From contig JABJGS010000079.1 in NCBI GenBank assembly GCA_018703155.1, positions 1 to 64,000 of the forward strand: a DNA stretch of 64,000 bases, in the 5' to 3' direction. The position numbers and the translations under genes are program-made. The DNA is from Francisellaceae bacterium (GTDB lineage Bacteria > Pseudomonadota > Gammaproteobacteria > UBA6186 > Azoamicaceae). The notes beneath the pieces are model-generated. The model did no database searches. It was not told where the DNA came from and saw only the letters and a list, made by a program, of their open reading frames with translations. Positions 17,898 through 27,062 of this stretch are shown one piece after another; position 1 is the stretch's first letter, and each line of letters opens with the position of its first letter.

Positions 17898-19442
17898 CCG
17901 TTCATTTCTTCTTAACTCTTCGTTTTTTGCAAGTATTTCTGTTAAATTTATGCTGCATCCTGTTCCAGCAGTAGCTGCATAACAATGTGCAAATTTCAAT
18001 TTTAACACTATAGACTTAGCTTCTCTATCAGAGTGAAAACACATACTATGCATTGTAACCGCTTCGTTCACACATTTTAATACATCGGCACTTGGTCGAT
18101 TCTGCTCTAGAGCTACAATTTGATTACATCCTCTTTTATGACTATCTATCCATGACTCAGTATCTGGTATCGGAGCACCATCCCTGTCCAAAAAATGATT
18201 GGTTACACTAATATATTTTTTTTCTGAATCTGTATCCAACCAGATAATTGAAAATTTTTCACTTGCATCTATGTATTCTGGTGTTGGTAGTATTTGGAAT
18301 ATAGCAGATTTATCTGACCCTAATATTGTTAAAATACATGATGTTGCGGGTGGATTACTAATTAAAAATTCCCTTATATCATCAACAGATGCACACTCCT
18401 CCATTATTTTTCCAAACATAACCAGCATCGGCAAGCCACCATTAAACTGATTTTTAGTAATTTGGGTTGTAGCTTCATTTAGTGTTACAGAAATATAACC
18501 ATTACTTCCAGATAAGCTAGGTAACCCTGGAGCAAAACTAATTGAAAACCAACCTTTAACTTTTCCTTTTTCTTCATTTGCTACTGGATAAATTATTCCC
18601 ACAGTATGATCTGCTACACTACCAGCACCATACCAATCTAAAGTTCTACCCAAAACCATTTCTTTATCAAGTCGTACAATATGGGCACTGCATGCTAACA
18701 TTTTAAATATATCAGGTGTCCCCATTAAAATTAACATGCCCTCCAAAGTTAAATAATCCATTTGAAGAACAAATCTACCATTTAACTCTGCAATATATTT
18801 GTTGATTTCATCTACAAACCCAGAATATCTTTGTTTAACTGAATTTGGAAAATTAAAGTTCTTTATTTGTCTTTCAGCATACCCCTTTATTCCACCATCT
18901 TTTTCAGGATATTCTATAGTTTTAACATTTCTGAAAGGAATAGACCTTTGTAAACTATGAAACACATTTATCATTGATGAAATAATATTATAGTATTGGT
19001 TAAATGCATCAATTGATGCTTCTGGCATTGCTCGTGCCAAAGCTTGACCTTGCTCATATGGATCTGTAACTAGCAATTGCACCACAGGTAAATCATCATG
19101 CATAGAGACTTTTGCTAAAAGTTTATCACCACGCTCATTATTGATATCTCCCATTCTAACTTTGGTTTTGTTTACATTACGCCTTATGATAAATGGGATT
19201 AATCGTGCATATTCTGCAACTAACAATCCAGCTACGCTAGCAGATAGAGATGCACTTGCATAAATAATTGCATTGTTAAGTGGTAATGGAATATAGACAT
19301 TAACATAATAAGTTGTTAACGCAATAGCGGCATTAATTCCGGTAAACAATGCCGCTTTTAATGGTCTTAACTGAGCAATTTTCCCTAATTGCTGAAGTGG
19401 GTTTGATGCAAATACATTATTAAAATTCCATTTTTTAAACAT
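17883..19442 (-). CDS. Membrane-anchored Ntn-hydrolase resembling acid ceramidase/NAAA (choloylglycine/C45-like)
   Basis: 519 residues. Two hydrophobic segments lie near residues 31-50 and 56-78, followed by an about 170-residue region. C251 then starts the segment CSAHIVRLDKEMVLGRTLDW, closely following the acid ceramidase/NAAA pattern C-T-S-I-V...G-R-N-[ML]-D. In that family the cysteine becomes N-terminal after self-cleavage and hydrolyses amide bonds of ceramides or N-acylethanolamines. The remaining beta-rich part (SISFAPGLPSLSG, GYISVTLNEAT) fits an Ntn fold. No signal peptide cleavage site is evident; the N-terminus probably anchors it. A related acyltransferase or peptidase of the same superfamily is possible. 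Confidence 0.6.
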   Translation of the reverse strand: MFKKWNFNNVFASNPLQQLGKIAQLRPLKAALFTGINAAIALTTYYVNVYIPLPLNNAIIYASASLSASVAGLLVAEYARLIPFIIRRNVNKTKVRMGDINNERGDKLLAKVSMHDDLPVVQLLVTDPYEQGQALARAMPEASIDAFNQYYNIISSMINVFHSLQRSIPFRNVKTIEYPEKDGGIKGYAERQIKNFNFPNSVKQRYSGFVDEINKYIAELNGRFVLQMDYLTLEGMLILMGTPDIFKMLACSAHIVRLDKEMVLGRTLDWYGAGSVADHTVGIIYPVANEEKGKVKGWFSISFAPGLPSLSGSNGYISVTLNEATTQITKNQFNGGLPMLVMFGKIMEECASVDDIREFLISNPPATSCILTILGSDKSAIFQILPTPEYIDASEKFSIIWLDTDSEKKYISVTNHFLDRDGAPIPDTESWIDSHKRGCNQIVALEQNRPSADVLKCVNEAVTMHSMCFHSDREAKSIVLKLKFAHCYAATAGTGCSINLTEILAKNEELRRNERLFIS

Positions 19443-19473
19443 ATTACTCTCTAAGTTGATATTATTGTATTTT

Positions 19474-21855
19474 TTATTCCTTCTTTTGCCCAGACAGATA
19501 AAACCAAGTATTCAATACTGAGTCTGGGGTTAGAGAAACACTGTATATTCCTTGTTCTATTAACCATTTTGCAAATTCAGGATAATCTGATGGTCCTTGC
19601 CCACAAATACCAATATATTTATTCTGTGCTTTACATTCTGTAATTGCTAACCTCATTAATTCTAATACTGCAGGATCTTGCTCATTAAAAGAGTTAGCCA
19701 CAATTCCTGAGTCTCTATCAATACCAAGTGTTAACTGAGTTAAATCATTAGATCCGATAGAAAAACCATCAAAATATTCAAGAAATTCTTTAGCTAAAAT
19801 AGCATTACTTGGAATTTCACACATCATAATAAGCTTTAGTTCATGTTCACCACGTTTTATTCCAAATTCTTCCATAACAGATATTGTTGAGCGTGCTTCA
19901 ATTAAAGTTCTCACAAATGGTAACATTACCTGTATATTAATTAAGCCATGTTGTTCTCTTGCTATTTTTATTGCTTCACATTCGAGCTCAAAACATTTTT
20001 TAAATTTATCATCTACATATCTTGATGCCCCTCTAAATCCTATCATTGGATTTTCTTCAGTAGGCTCGTATAGATCACCGCCGAGGAGATTAGCATATTC
20101 ATTTGATTTGAAATCTGAAAGGCGTACTATTACTGGTTTTGGCCAAAATGCTACAGCCAGCAGAGACATGCCCTCTGCTATTTTTTTAACATAGAAATCT
20201 CGTGGTGATCCATAACCTCTAGTTTTCATTTCTATTTTGTCTTTGATATCTTTTGGTAACCTAGGATAATCAAGGCATGCTTGTGGATGGATGCCAATCA
20301 TATGGTTAATAACAAACTCCATTCTAGCTAACCCAACACCTTCGTTAGGAATTTTTGACAATGCCAATGCTTGGCTTGGATCGCCAACATTCATCATAAT
20401 TTTGAAATCAATTTTCGGCATCTTATCAATTTCATGCTTTAAGACATCAAAATTTAAAGCACCATCATATACATTGCCAGTATCGCCCTCAGCACAAGAG
20501 GCAGTAATAAGCTGTTTATTTGATATTCTGGTAGTAGCATCTTCACAACCGACAATAGCTGGGATCCCCAGTTCACGAGCAATAATCGCTGCATGACAAG
20601 TTCTTCCACCACGATTAGTTACAATTGCTGAAACTTTTTTCATGACTGGCTCCCAATCAGGATCTGTCATATCTGTAACTAGAACATCTTCTTTATTAAC
20701 TTCACCAATATCATCAATATTTTTGACCACTAAGGCTCGGCCTTGGCCTATTTTTTGACCAACACTTCTTCCCCTAACTATTAATGTTCCTTTTTCTTTT
20801 AGAATATATTTTTCTAGAGTAAAGGACTTATCTTGGCTTGCAACAGTCTCAGGTCTTGCTTGTACTATATATATTGTTTCAGAGTTACCATCTTTTGCCC
20901 ACTCAATATCCATCGGCCGCTTATAGTGTTTTTCAATAGCCATTGCATGTTTTGCAAGATACTCTAATTCTTCTTCATTTAACACAAAACTATTCTGTAA
21001 TTTTTCTTCAACTGGAATTTTCAGTACTAAATCTTTTATGTTTTTTGGAGCAGAATTATATATCATTTTTTCTAATTTACTGCCTAATCTTTTTGTAACA
21101 ACACTTTTATGTCCAGTTCCTATTGCACGCTTATCAACATAATATTCATCTGGGTTTACTTCGCCTTGAACAATAAGCTCTCCCAGACCATAACTAGCAC
21201 TAATAAAAACCACTTTGTCAGATCCAGATTCAGTATCGATACTAAACATCACCCCACTAGATGATAAGTCACTTCGTACCATCATTTGCACACCAACAGA
21301 TAAACCTACTTCTCTATGTGTGAAACCTTGATGATTTCTATATGATATAGCCCTAGCTGTAAATAAAGAGGCATATATAGACTTTATAGATTTCAGTAAA
21401 TCATTTTTGCCACTAACATTCAGCAGTGTATCCTGTTGCCCTGCAAAGGATGCATTAGGTAAGTCTTCTGCTGTAGCCGAAGATCTTACAGCTACAGTAA
21501 TGTCACCACACCGTTCTAACAACTGTTCATAGGCATTAACTATTTCATTTTCAACAGATACTGAAAAACTACCATTTGCAACTTTATCTCTAATATCTCC
21601 AGATATTTTTTGTAATGAACTTAAATCATCTAAATCAACTTTGTCTAGTTCAGCAAAAATAGATTCTGATAATGAATTTTCTTCTAAATAAGTATTAAAT
21701 GTTGATACTGTTAAGGCAAACCCTGGTGGTACCTGGACACCTAATGGTTGCAAATTATTTATCAATTCACCTAAGGATGCATTTTTACCACCAACTGATG
21801 ATATATCGCTAATAGAAAGGTCTTCAAACCATAGAAGTGTTTCAGTATCATTCAT
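19474..21855 (-). CDS. ppsA: Phosphoenolpyruvate synthase
   Basis: A 793-residue enzyme, the length of E. coli PpsA, converting pyruvate and ATP to PEP, AMP and phosphate. The N-terminal ATP-grasp domain begins GGKNASLGE; the phosphohistidine is H421 in GGRTCHAAIIAREL; the C-terminal PEP-binding barrel ends with the cysteine of GICGQGPSDYPEF. It follows ppsR by 32 bases on the same strand, downstream of the prp genes. It lets the cell make sugars from pyruvate released by the methylcitrate cycle. Confidence 0.96.
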   Translation of the reverse strand: MNDTETLLWFEDLSISDISSVGGKNASLGELINNLQPLGVQVPPGFALTVSTFNTYLEENSLSESIFAELDKVDLDDLSSLQKISGDIRDKVANGSFSVSVENEIVNAYEQLLERCGDITVAVRSSATAEDLPNASFAGQQDTLLNVSGKNDLLKSIKSIYASLFTARAISYRNHQGFTHREVGLSVGVQMMVRSDLSSSGVMFSIDTESGSDKVVFISASYGLGELIVQGEVNPDEYYVDKRAIGTGHKSVVTKRLGSKLEKMIYNSAPKNIKDLVLKIPVEEKLQNSFVLNEEELEYLAKHAMAIEKHYKRPMDIEWAKDGNSETIYIVQARPETVASQDKSFTLEKYILKEKGTLIVRGRSVGQKIGQGRALVVKNIDDIGEVNKEDVLVTDMTDPDWEPVMKKVSAIVTNRGGRTCHAAIIARELGIPAIVGCEDATTRISNKQLITASCAEGDTGNVYDGALNFDVLKHEIDKMPKIDFKIMMNVGDPSQALALSKIPNEGVGLARMEFVINHMIGIHPQACLDYPRLPKDIKDKIEMKTRGYGSPRDFYVKKIAEGMSLLAVAFWPKPVIVRLSDFKSNEYANLLGGDLYEPTEENPMIGFRGASRYVDDKFKKCFELECEAIKIAREQHGLINIQVMLPFVRTLIEARSTISVMEEFGIKRGEHELKLIMMCEIPSNAILAKEFLEYFDGFSIGSNDLTQLTLGIDRDSGIVANSFNEQDPAVLELMRLAITECKAQNKYIGICGQGPSDYPEFAKWLIEQGIYSVSLTPDSVLNTWFYLSGQKKE

Positions 21856-21887
21856 TGCACATCCTTATTTGCATTGCTCCATTATTT

Positions 21888-22718
21888 TTATGAGCTTGCC
21901 TTATGTAAGTTTTTTAATTTCAGAATTTTTGTAGCTAGCTCTTCTACTGATAACTGACTAGAGTCAAGATAATCAACATTGTTTGTTACATACATTCTTT
22001 TAACCTTTTCTATTTCCAATTCACATCTAGCATATGAGGAATAATCACTATTTGGTCGACGTTTATTCCTGATCTGATGTAAACGTTCTGGGTCAATACT
22101 CAAACCAAACATTTTATCATGCATTCCCTTAAGTGGTTTTGGTAACCCAACATTTTCAAAATCTTCAGGAACGATCGGATAATTAGCAGCCTTAATACTA
22201 TAATGTAGGGCTAAATATAAACATGTTGGGGTTTTGCCACTTCGTGAAACGCCAACTAAAATAATATCTGCATCTTTGTAGTTTTCAACTTTAGTACCAT
22301 CATCAGTAGTTAAGGTAAAATTTAAAGCATCTATTCTTTTATCATAGTCAGCATTATCTACACCAGAATGTGATAATCCTGCAGAACAATTTGATTGTAC
22401 TCCAAGCTCTAACTCTAAGGTACTCAAAAATGAACCGAGAACATCAATACTCAAGGCTATAGCTCTTTGTAACACTTGTCTTATTTTGTCATCAACTACA
22501 GTAAAGAACATTATAGGTCTAGTATCTATATGTGTATTATGCTGAGCAATCGCTTCAACTACCTCATTAGCTTTATCAATATTATTAACATATCTGATAG
22601 TCTCAAGGTCAAATTTAATGCCCTTAAACTGTGTTAATAAACTTTTCCCAACAGTCTCGACACTAATTCCAGTACCATCAGAGACAAAATAGACTTTTCT
22701 TATAGTCATTTCTGACAT
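21888..22718 (-). CDS. ppsR: PEP synthase regulatory protein (kinase/pyrophosphorylase)
   Basis: 276 residues of the DUF299 family, which inactivates PpsA by ADP-dependent phosphorylation and reactivates it by phosphate-dependent removal. The N-terminal VYFVSDGTG and the P-loop GVSRSGKTPTCLYLA are intact. The start may be the ATG at 22718 or the one at 22709; the latter overlaps the prpD stop as ATGA, a classic coupling junction. Because prpD carries a premature stop, translation of ppsR by coupling could be affected. Followed by its target gene ppsA. Confidence 0.93.
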   Translation of the reverse strand: MSEMTIRKVYFVSDGTGISVETVGKSLLTQFKGIKFDLETIRYVNNIDKANEVVEAIAQHNTHIDTRPIMFFTVVDDKIRQVLQRAIALSIDVLGSFLSTLELELGVQSNCSAGLSHSGVDNADYDKRIDALNFTLTTDDGTKVENYKDADIILVGVSRSGKTPTCLYLALHYSIKAANYPIVPEDFENVGLPKPLKGMHDKMFGLSIDPERLHQIRNKRRPNSDYSSYARCELEIEKVKRMYVTNNVDYLDSSQLSVEELATKILKLKNLHKASS

Positions 22719-24157
22719 AAGGTAACCATTTCATTTATAGGTATGTTCATAAATTCATTTATTGGCATATCCCATAAACTATTTAACTTATCTGCTTTAC
22801 GTGAATCTATTTTGAGGTTATCTAATGCGTGAGTTAGCTTATTCTTAAGTTCTGGCTTTGCTTCTGCTCTTCTTCTTTTATGTCCAAGTGGATATTCTAT
22901 TTTAACCCAATCAGTTTCGCTACCATCACTAAATTCAACCTTAACTGCATTAGCTATTGACCTTTTGTCTGCTGCTAAATAATCTGCTGAAAAACCTTTA
23001 TCTTCCTCTAGATGCATTTTTTCTCTTAATACTTCAATCATAGGATTATCGTTAGCATAGCTATCTGAATATGAGTTAGAGTCTATTTTTCCAGACAACA
23101 TCGCAACTGCAAGCATATATTGTAAACAATGATCTCTATCAGCATAATTAGTTAATTTATGTGGTTTATTAATTATACGCATTGCAGCTTCTTGTGTACG
23201 GACATTAATTTTGACAATACTATCAAGCCTGTTTTTAACCTGTTTATGCAATTTCAGACCACATTCAACTGCAGTTTGACCATGGAACTCTGCAGGAAAT
23301 GATACTTTCAATAATATATTATCCATAACATAGCTTTCAAATTTTTGATTAATTTCTAACTTATTGCCATTGAATAAAACATCATAGAAACCCCATCCCT
23401 TAGCACTTAAAGCCTGAGGATATCCAGGTTCTCCCGCAAACAATGCCATCCAGCCAAGATTAAAAGCTCGCATTACTGCATCAGCAGCAGCCCAAGATTT
23501 ACGAGGTCCAGTATTGATACCATGTCTATAGGTTCTTAGACTTTGCCCATCTATCCAGGCATTTGAAACTGCCGACAGTATGTGTTCAATGCCACCACCA
23601 AGAATATTTGTTAACACTGCACTTGAAGCAACTTTAACTAGGACTACATGATCTAAACCACACCTATTAAATGCATTTTCTAATGCAAGTACTCCTTGAA
23701 TTTCATAAGCTTTGGTCATGGATGTTAAAATAGTTCCCATATTCAAGCTACGTGTGTAGTTTGCAAAGACACTGGCAGCCCAAATTGGGCCTAAATTATC
23801 CGATGGATGCCCCCATTCAGCTGCAAGTCATGTATCGTTATAATCCAACCACCGAATGCATGCAGTAAAACTAAATGCTGCTCGTATAGGGTCTAATTTC
23901 ATTGAAGTTCCAGGAACAATTACATTAGGCTTGACAATGGAATCTGGGATATACCCACCTAAACGTAATAAACAAGATTCATCACTAAGAGCCATATATG
24001 CACAAGCTAAAGAATCTAGAAAACATATTCTTCCTGCTTCATAGGTGTCATCTGAAAATTTAATATCTTCAACAACATATTTAGTAATATTTTGAATGGG
24101 ATCATCAAAATCTTCTATCTTAAATGGTGTATTTATTTTTTTTATATTCAAATCCAT
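22706..24157 (-). pseudogene. prpD: 2-methylcitrate dehydratase interrupted by one in-frame UGA
   Basis: The frame spans 484 codons including the final stop, exactly the length expected for PrpD (483), but codon 110 is UGA. Before it the protein reads RWLDYNDT and after it [13 protein letters not shown]; PrpD has a Trp at that point (from memory of E. coli PrpD, [21 protein letters not shown]). A single TGG to TGA change, seen at plus-strand base 23828, explains it; no frameshift is needed. The remaining 373 codons are intact, with well-conserved SQRTYRH-type and SFPAEFHGQTAVE motifs. It could be dead, re-initiated internally at codon 138, or read through. It lies between prpC and ppsR. Confidence 0.9.
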
Positions 24158-24171
24158 ATCTACATTTAACC

Positions 24172-25293
24172 TTATCTTGTATTAATATTCACATACTTTT
24201 TAAGACCAGGACCAATGTAGTTAGCAGAAGGCCTGATAAGCTTATTATTACTTCTCTGCTCTATAATATGTGCTGCCCAACCAGTTATTCTAGCGAATAC
24301 GAATAATGGTGTGAAATATAATGTTGGAATATTCAATTTTTTGTAAACTAAAGCACTATAGAAATCTAAATTAGGAAATATTTTTTTCTCATCCCACATA
24401 GTTGTTTCGATTGCTTCTGCAACATTAAATAAATTATGATCTTCATTCGTTGAGCACAAATTTTTAGAAATTTCTTTGATAACTTTAGAGCGTGGGTCTG
24501 ACTCAGTATATACTCTATGCCCAAACCCCATTATTAGGTCTTTATTTATTAATTTCTTTTTAATGCCTGCCATCGCTGATACAGGTGTAGTAAACTCTTC
24601 AATTAGTTTCATAGCAGCTTCATTAGCGCCACCATGTAAAGTACCTCGAAGTGTTGCAATAGCTGCAGTTACAGGTCCGTAAAATTCATTACCGGTCGCA
24701 ATGCATACTCTTGCAGCAAATGTTGAGGCATTAAATTCATGCTCTGCATATAGAATTAATGATACATCTAATGCTATAGCCTCTTTTGATTCACTTTGAA
24801 AATCAGTGTTATTCAAAGAGTTTAATAATTTAGAAGCTAGGTTATTTCCTGAAACATTAGTCAAATCAACTTCTATGCCACGATGGATGTGATGCCAAAA
24901 AACTAATGCTGCACATAATTTAGGTATTAGAGCACTAGCAATATTTTTTGTATTTTCACTATCTTCTGGTGTTATGCAACCAATAGCCGAACATGCCGTA
25001 CGCATGACATCCATCGGGTGAGATTCTTTAGGTAAATTTTTTAATATTATTTTTAAAGAGTCGCTGATATTAAAATCACTTAAAAGCATTGAAGTATATT
25101 GTTCAAGCTCCTGTTTATTTGGTAAAGCACCAACAATAAGCAAGTATGCAACTTCTTCGAATGTAGACTGTTGAGCTAATTCATAGATATCAAATCCTCT
25201 ATATGTTAACCCAGTCCCTTCCTTACCAACTGTACATATTGCGGTATCACCTGCTGTTACCCCTGCAAGCCCACCTGATTTTGTTGTACCCAT
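24172..25293 (-). CDS. prpC: 2-methylcitrate synthase
   Basis: 373 residues of the citrate synthase family. The catalytic residues lie in GTLHGGANEAAM and GFGHRVYTESDPR. The N-terminus KSGGLAGVTAGDTAI and the location between prpB and prpD identify methylcitrate synthase, which condenses propionyl-CoA with oxaloacetate, rather than the TCA citrate synthase (usually about 430 residues). Ten bases follow the prpB-side gene's stop codon; the prpD start is 15 bases downstream. Confidence 0.93.
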   Translation of the reverse strand: MGTTKSGGLAGVTAGDTAICTVGKEGTGLTYRGFDIYELAQQSTFEEVAYLLIVGALPNKQELEQYTSMLLSDFNISDSLKIILKNLPKESHPMDVMRTACSAIGCITPEDSENTKNIASALIPKLCAALVFWHHIHRGIEVDLTNVSGNNLASKLLNSLNNTDFQSESKEAIALDVSLILYAEHEFNASTFAARVCIATGNEFYGPVTAAIATLRGTLHGGANEAAMKLIEEFTTPVSAMAGIKKKLINKDLIMGFGHRVYTESDPRSKVIKEISKNLCSTNEDHNLFNVAEAIETTMWDEKKIFPNLDFYSALVYKKLNIPTLYFTPLFVFARITGWAAHIIEQRSNNKLIRPSANYIGPGLKKYVNINTR

Positions 25294-25302
25294 ATTAATC
25301 CT

Positions 25303-26169
25303 TTAATTATTAATTCTACTCTCAAAGCTTTCGTAATCCAGGTTATCATATAATTCCTGTCTCGATTGCATCATACTTAAAATATCTTTTTGACTTCCAT
25401 GAGTATTAATATGTTCATATACTGTTTGAGCTGCTTTACTCATAGCACGGAATGCTGATAAAGGGAAAAGCATAAGTCCAATACCAACCTCTTTAAGTTC
25501 TTGTTCTGTAAATAGAGGTGTTTTTCCAAATTCTGTTATATTAGCTAAAACTGGTACGTTAGGTAGAGCATCAATACATTGCTTATATTCGTCAAGCTTG
25601 GTAACTGCCTCAAAAAATATCATGTCAGCTCCAGCATCTACATATTCCTTTGCTCTTTGAATGGATGCATCAATACCTTCAACAGCAAGAGCATCAGTTC
25701 TTGCCATAATTATAAAATCTGGATCTAGCTCATTACGTTTTTCAGATGCACATCGTATTTTTTCAGTCATTTCACTATTTGATATTAACGATTTATTATC
25801 TCTATGACCGCAACGTTTTGGCCATTGTTGATCTTCAAAATGTACAGCTGCAGCACCATTGTTTATCAAAATTTTCACTGTATGCTCAACATTTAACGGC
25901 CCACCCCAACCAGTATCACCATCAACAAGTAGTGGTAGTTCACAAGAATTTGTGATTTTAGATACTTCATTAGCAACATCAGTTAATGATGTTAAACCAA
26001 GATCCGGCAAGCCAAAATTAGCATTAGCCACACCTGCACCTGATAGATATATAGCTTCTATCCCTGCATTTTTGGCTAAAATTCCAGTATAAGAATTTAT
26101 AACGCCAACAACTTTCAATGGTTGCCTTCTTTCAACTAGCTGCCTAAATACTTTTCCCTTACTCTGCAT
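25303..26169 (-). CDS. prpB: 2-methylisocitrate lyase
   Basis: 288 residues of the isocitrate lyase/PEP mutase family; cleaves 2-methylisocitrate to pyruvate and succinate. The signature WPKRCGHRDNKSL holds the catalytic cysteine, and LLVDGDTGWGG binds the metal. The ATG at 26169 is chosen because AAGGAG lies six bases upstream; an upstream in-frame start would add 17 unconserved residues. First gene of the prp-pps cluster, with a recognisable promoter. Confidence 0.95.
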   Translation of the reverse strand: MQSKGKVFRQLVERRQPLKVVGVINSYTGILAKNAGIEAIYLSGAGVANANFGLPDLGLTSLTDVANEVSKITNSCELPLLVDGDTGWGGPLNVEHTVKILINNGAAAVHFEDQQWPKRCGHRDNKSLISNSEMTEKIRCASEKRNELDPDFIIMARTDALAVEGIDASIQRAKEYVDAGADMIFFEAVTKLDEYKQCIDALPNVPVLANITEFGKTPLFTEQELKEVGIGLMLFPLSAFRAMSKAAQTVYEHINTHGSQKDILSMMQSRQELYDNLDYESFESRINN

Positions 26170-26190
26170 CTTGATCTCCTTTTTAACGTT

Positions 26191-26220
26191 ATGGTATGTT
26201 GCCACACTATAACTAGTCAA
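26191..26220 (-). promoter_or_regulatory. Promoter of the prpBCD-ppsR-ppsA cluster
   Basis: On the minus strand TTGACT and TACCAT are separated by 18 bases, about 20 bases before the prpB start codon. No PrpR gene is visible in the window. Confidence 0.5.
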
Positions 26221-26267
26221 GAAATTAGACTGTGAACGATTAAAGCAGAAACATATGGGATCCTATC

Positions 26268-26897
26268 ATGACCAAGACAAGCCTTGATACTTACTCAGAA
26301 AATCATTCTAAACCTGAAGATACTGAGTTAAGGTATATTGTTGAAGAAACTAAAACATATACTAAATTACCTCAAATGTGCTCTGAGCATATTCAAGGAA
26401 AATTAATTATGATGCTAGTGCAACTAGTAAATCCCAAGAAAATTTTAGAGATTGGAACTTTTACTGGATATGGCACTTTAGCCTTAGCAAAGGCATCAGG
26501 AAATAATACTGTAATTCATACCTGTGACGTTAATAAGAATACCGCTAAAATAGCCAAGAAACATTTTAATAATAGTGCTCATGGACATAAAATTATCCAA
26601 CATATAGGCCCTGCACTTACTAGTATCAAAAATATAAATGAAATTTTTGAATTTATATTCATAGATGCAGATAAACTTAACTATCCTAACTATTTCAAAG
26701 AGCTTCTTCCCAAATTAAGTATCGGTGGTATTATGGTCCTGGATAATATGCTATGGCGCGGTGATGTTTTAACCCCAGAGAAACCAAGTGCAAAAGGAGT
26801 TCATAAAACTAATCAGCTTTTGAGAGATGAGCCCAGTGTAGATAATGTTCTTGTCAATTTCAGAGATGGTGTCCAAATTGTTAGAAAGATTTTTTGA
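26268..26897 (+). CDS. SAM-dependent O-methyltransferase (family 3, caffeoyl-CoA type)
   Basis: 209 residues. The SAM-binding motif is LEIGTFTGYGTLALA (about 64-78); the metal and substrate loop is FIDADKLNYPNYF with VLDNMLWRGDV, both diagnostic of cation-dependent class I O-methyltransferases. Bacterial homologues methylate catechol-like small molecules; the substrate here is unknown. It is divergent from prpB and ends in UGA directly before an IS-like sequence. Confidence 0.88.
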   Translation: MTKTSLDTYSENHSKPEDTELRYIVEETKTYTKLPQMCSEHIQGKLIMMLVQLVNPKKILEIGTFTGYGTLALAKASGNNTVIHTCDVNKNTAKIAKKHFNNSAHGHKIIQHIGPALTSIKNINEIFEFIFIDADKLNYPNYFKELLPKLSIGGIMVLDNMLWRGDVLTPEKPSAKGVHKTNQLLRDEPSVDNVLVNFRDGVQIVRKIF

Positions 26898-27062
26898 TTC
26901 TGTCGCAAACTTTAAAATAACCTGATTTTTTTTATCGAGCGTGCCGAAAAACCTCTTGTCGTTAGGCATAAGGGTTCACGTTTAGGTTATAAAATTGCTA
27001 TTGTTGCCATTTATTTTTTCATAAACAAGAAATAGTGAAGAAAGAAAAAAAGGAAAATCAGA
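26898..27062. other. Gap before the defence gene, with an IS6-like terminal sequence
   Basis: The bases from 26897 read ATTCTGTCGCAAACTTTAAA, close to terminal repeats of IS6-family elements such as IS1216 (GGTTCTGTTGCAAAGTTT). No transposase and no second end are seen, so if real it is a solo remnant. Confidence 0.3.
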
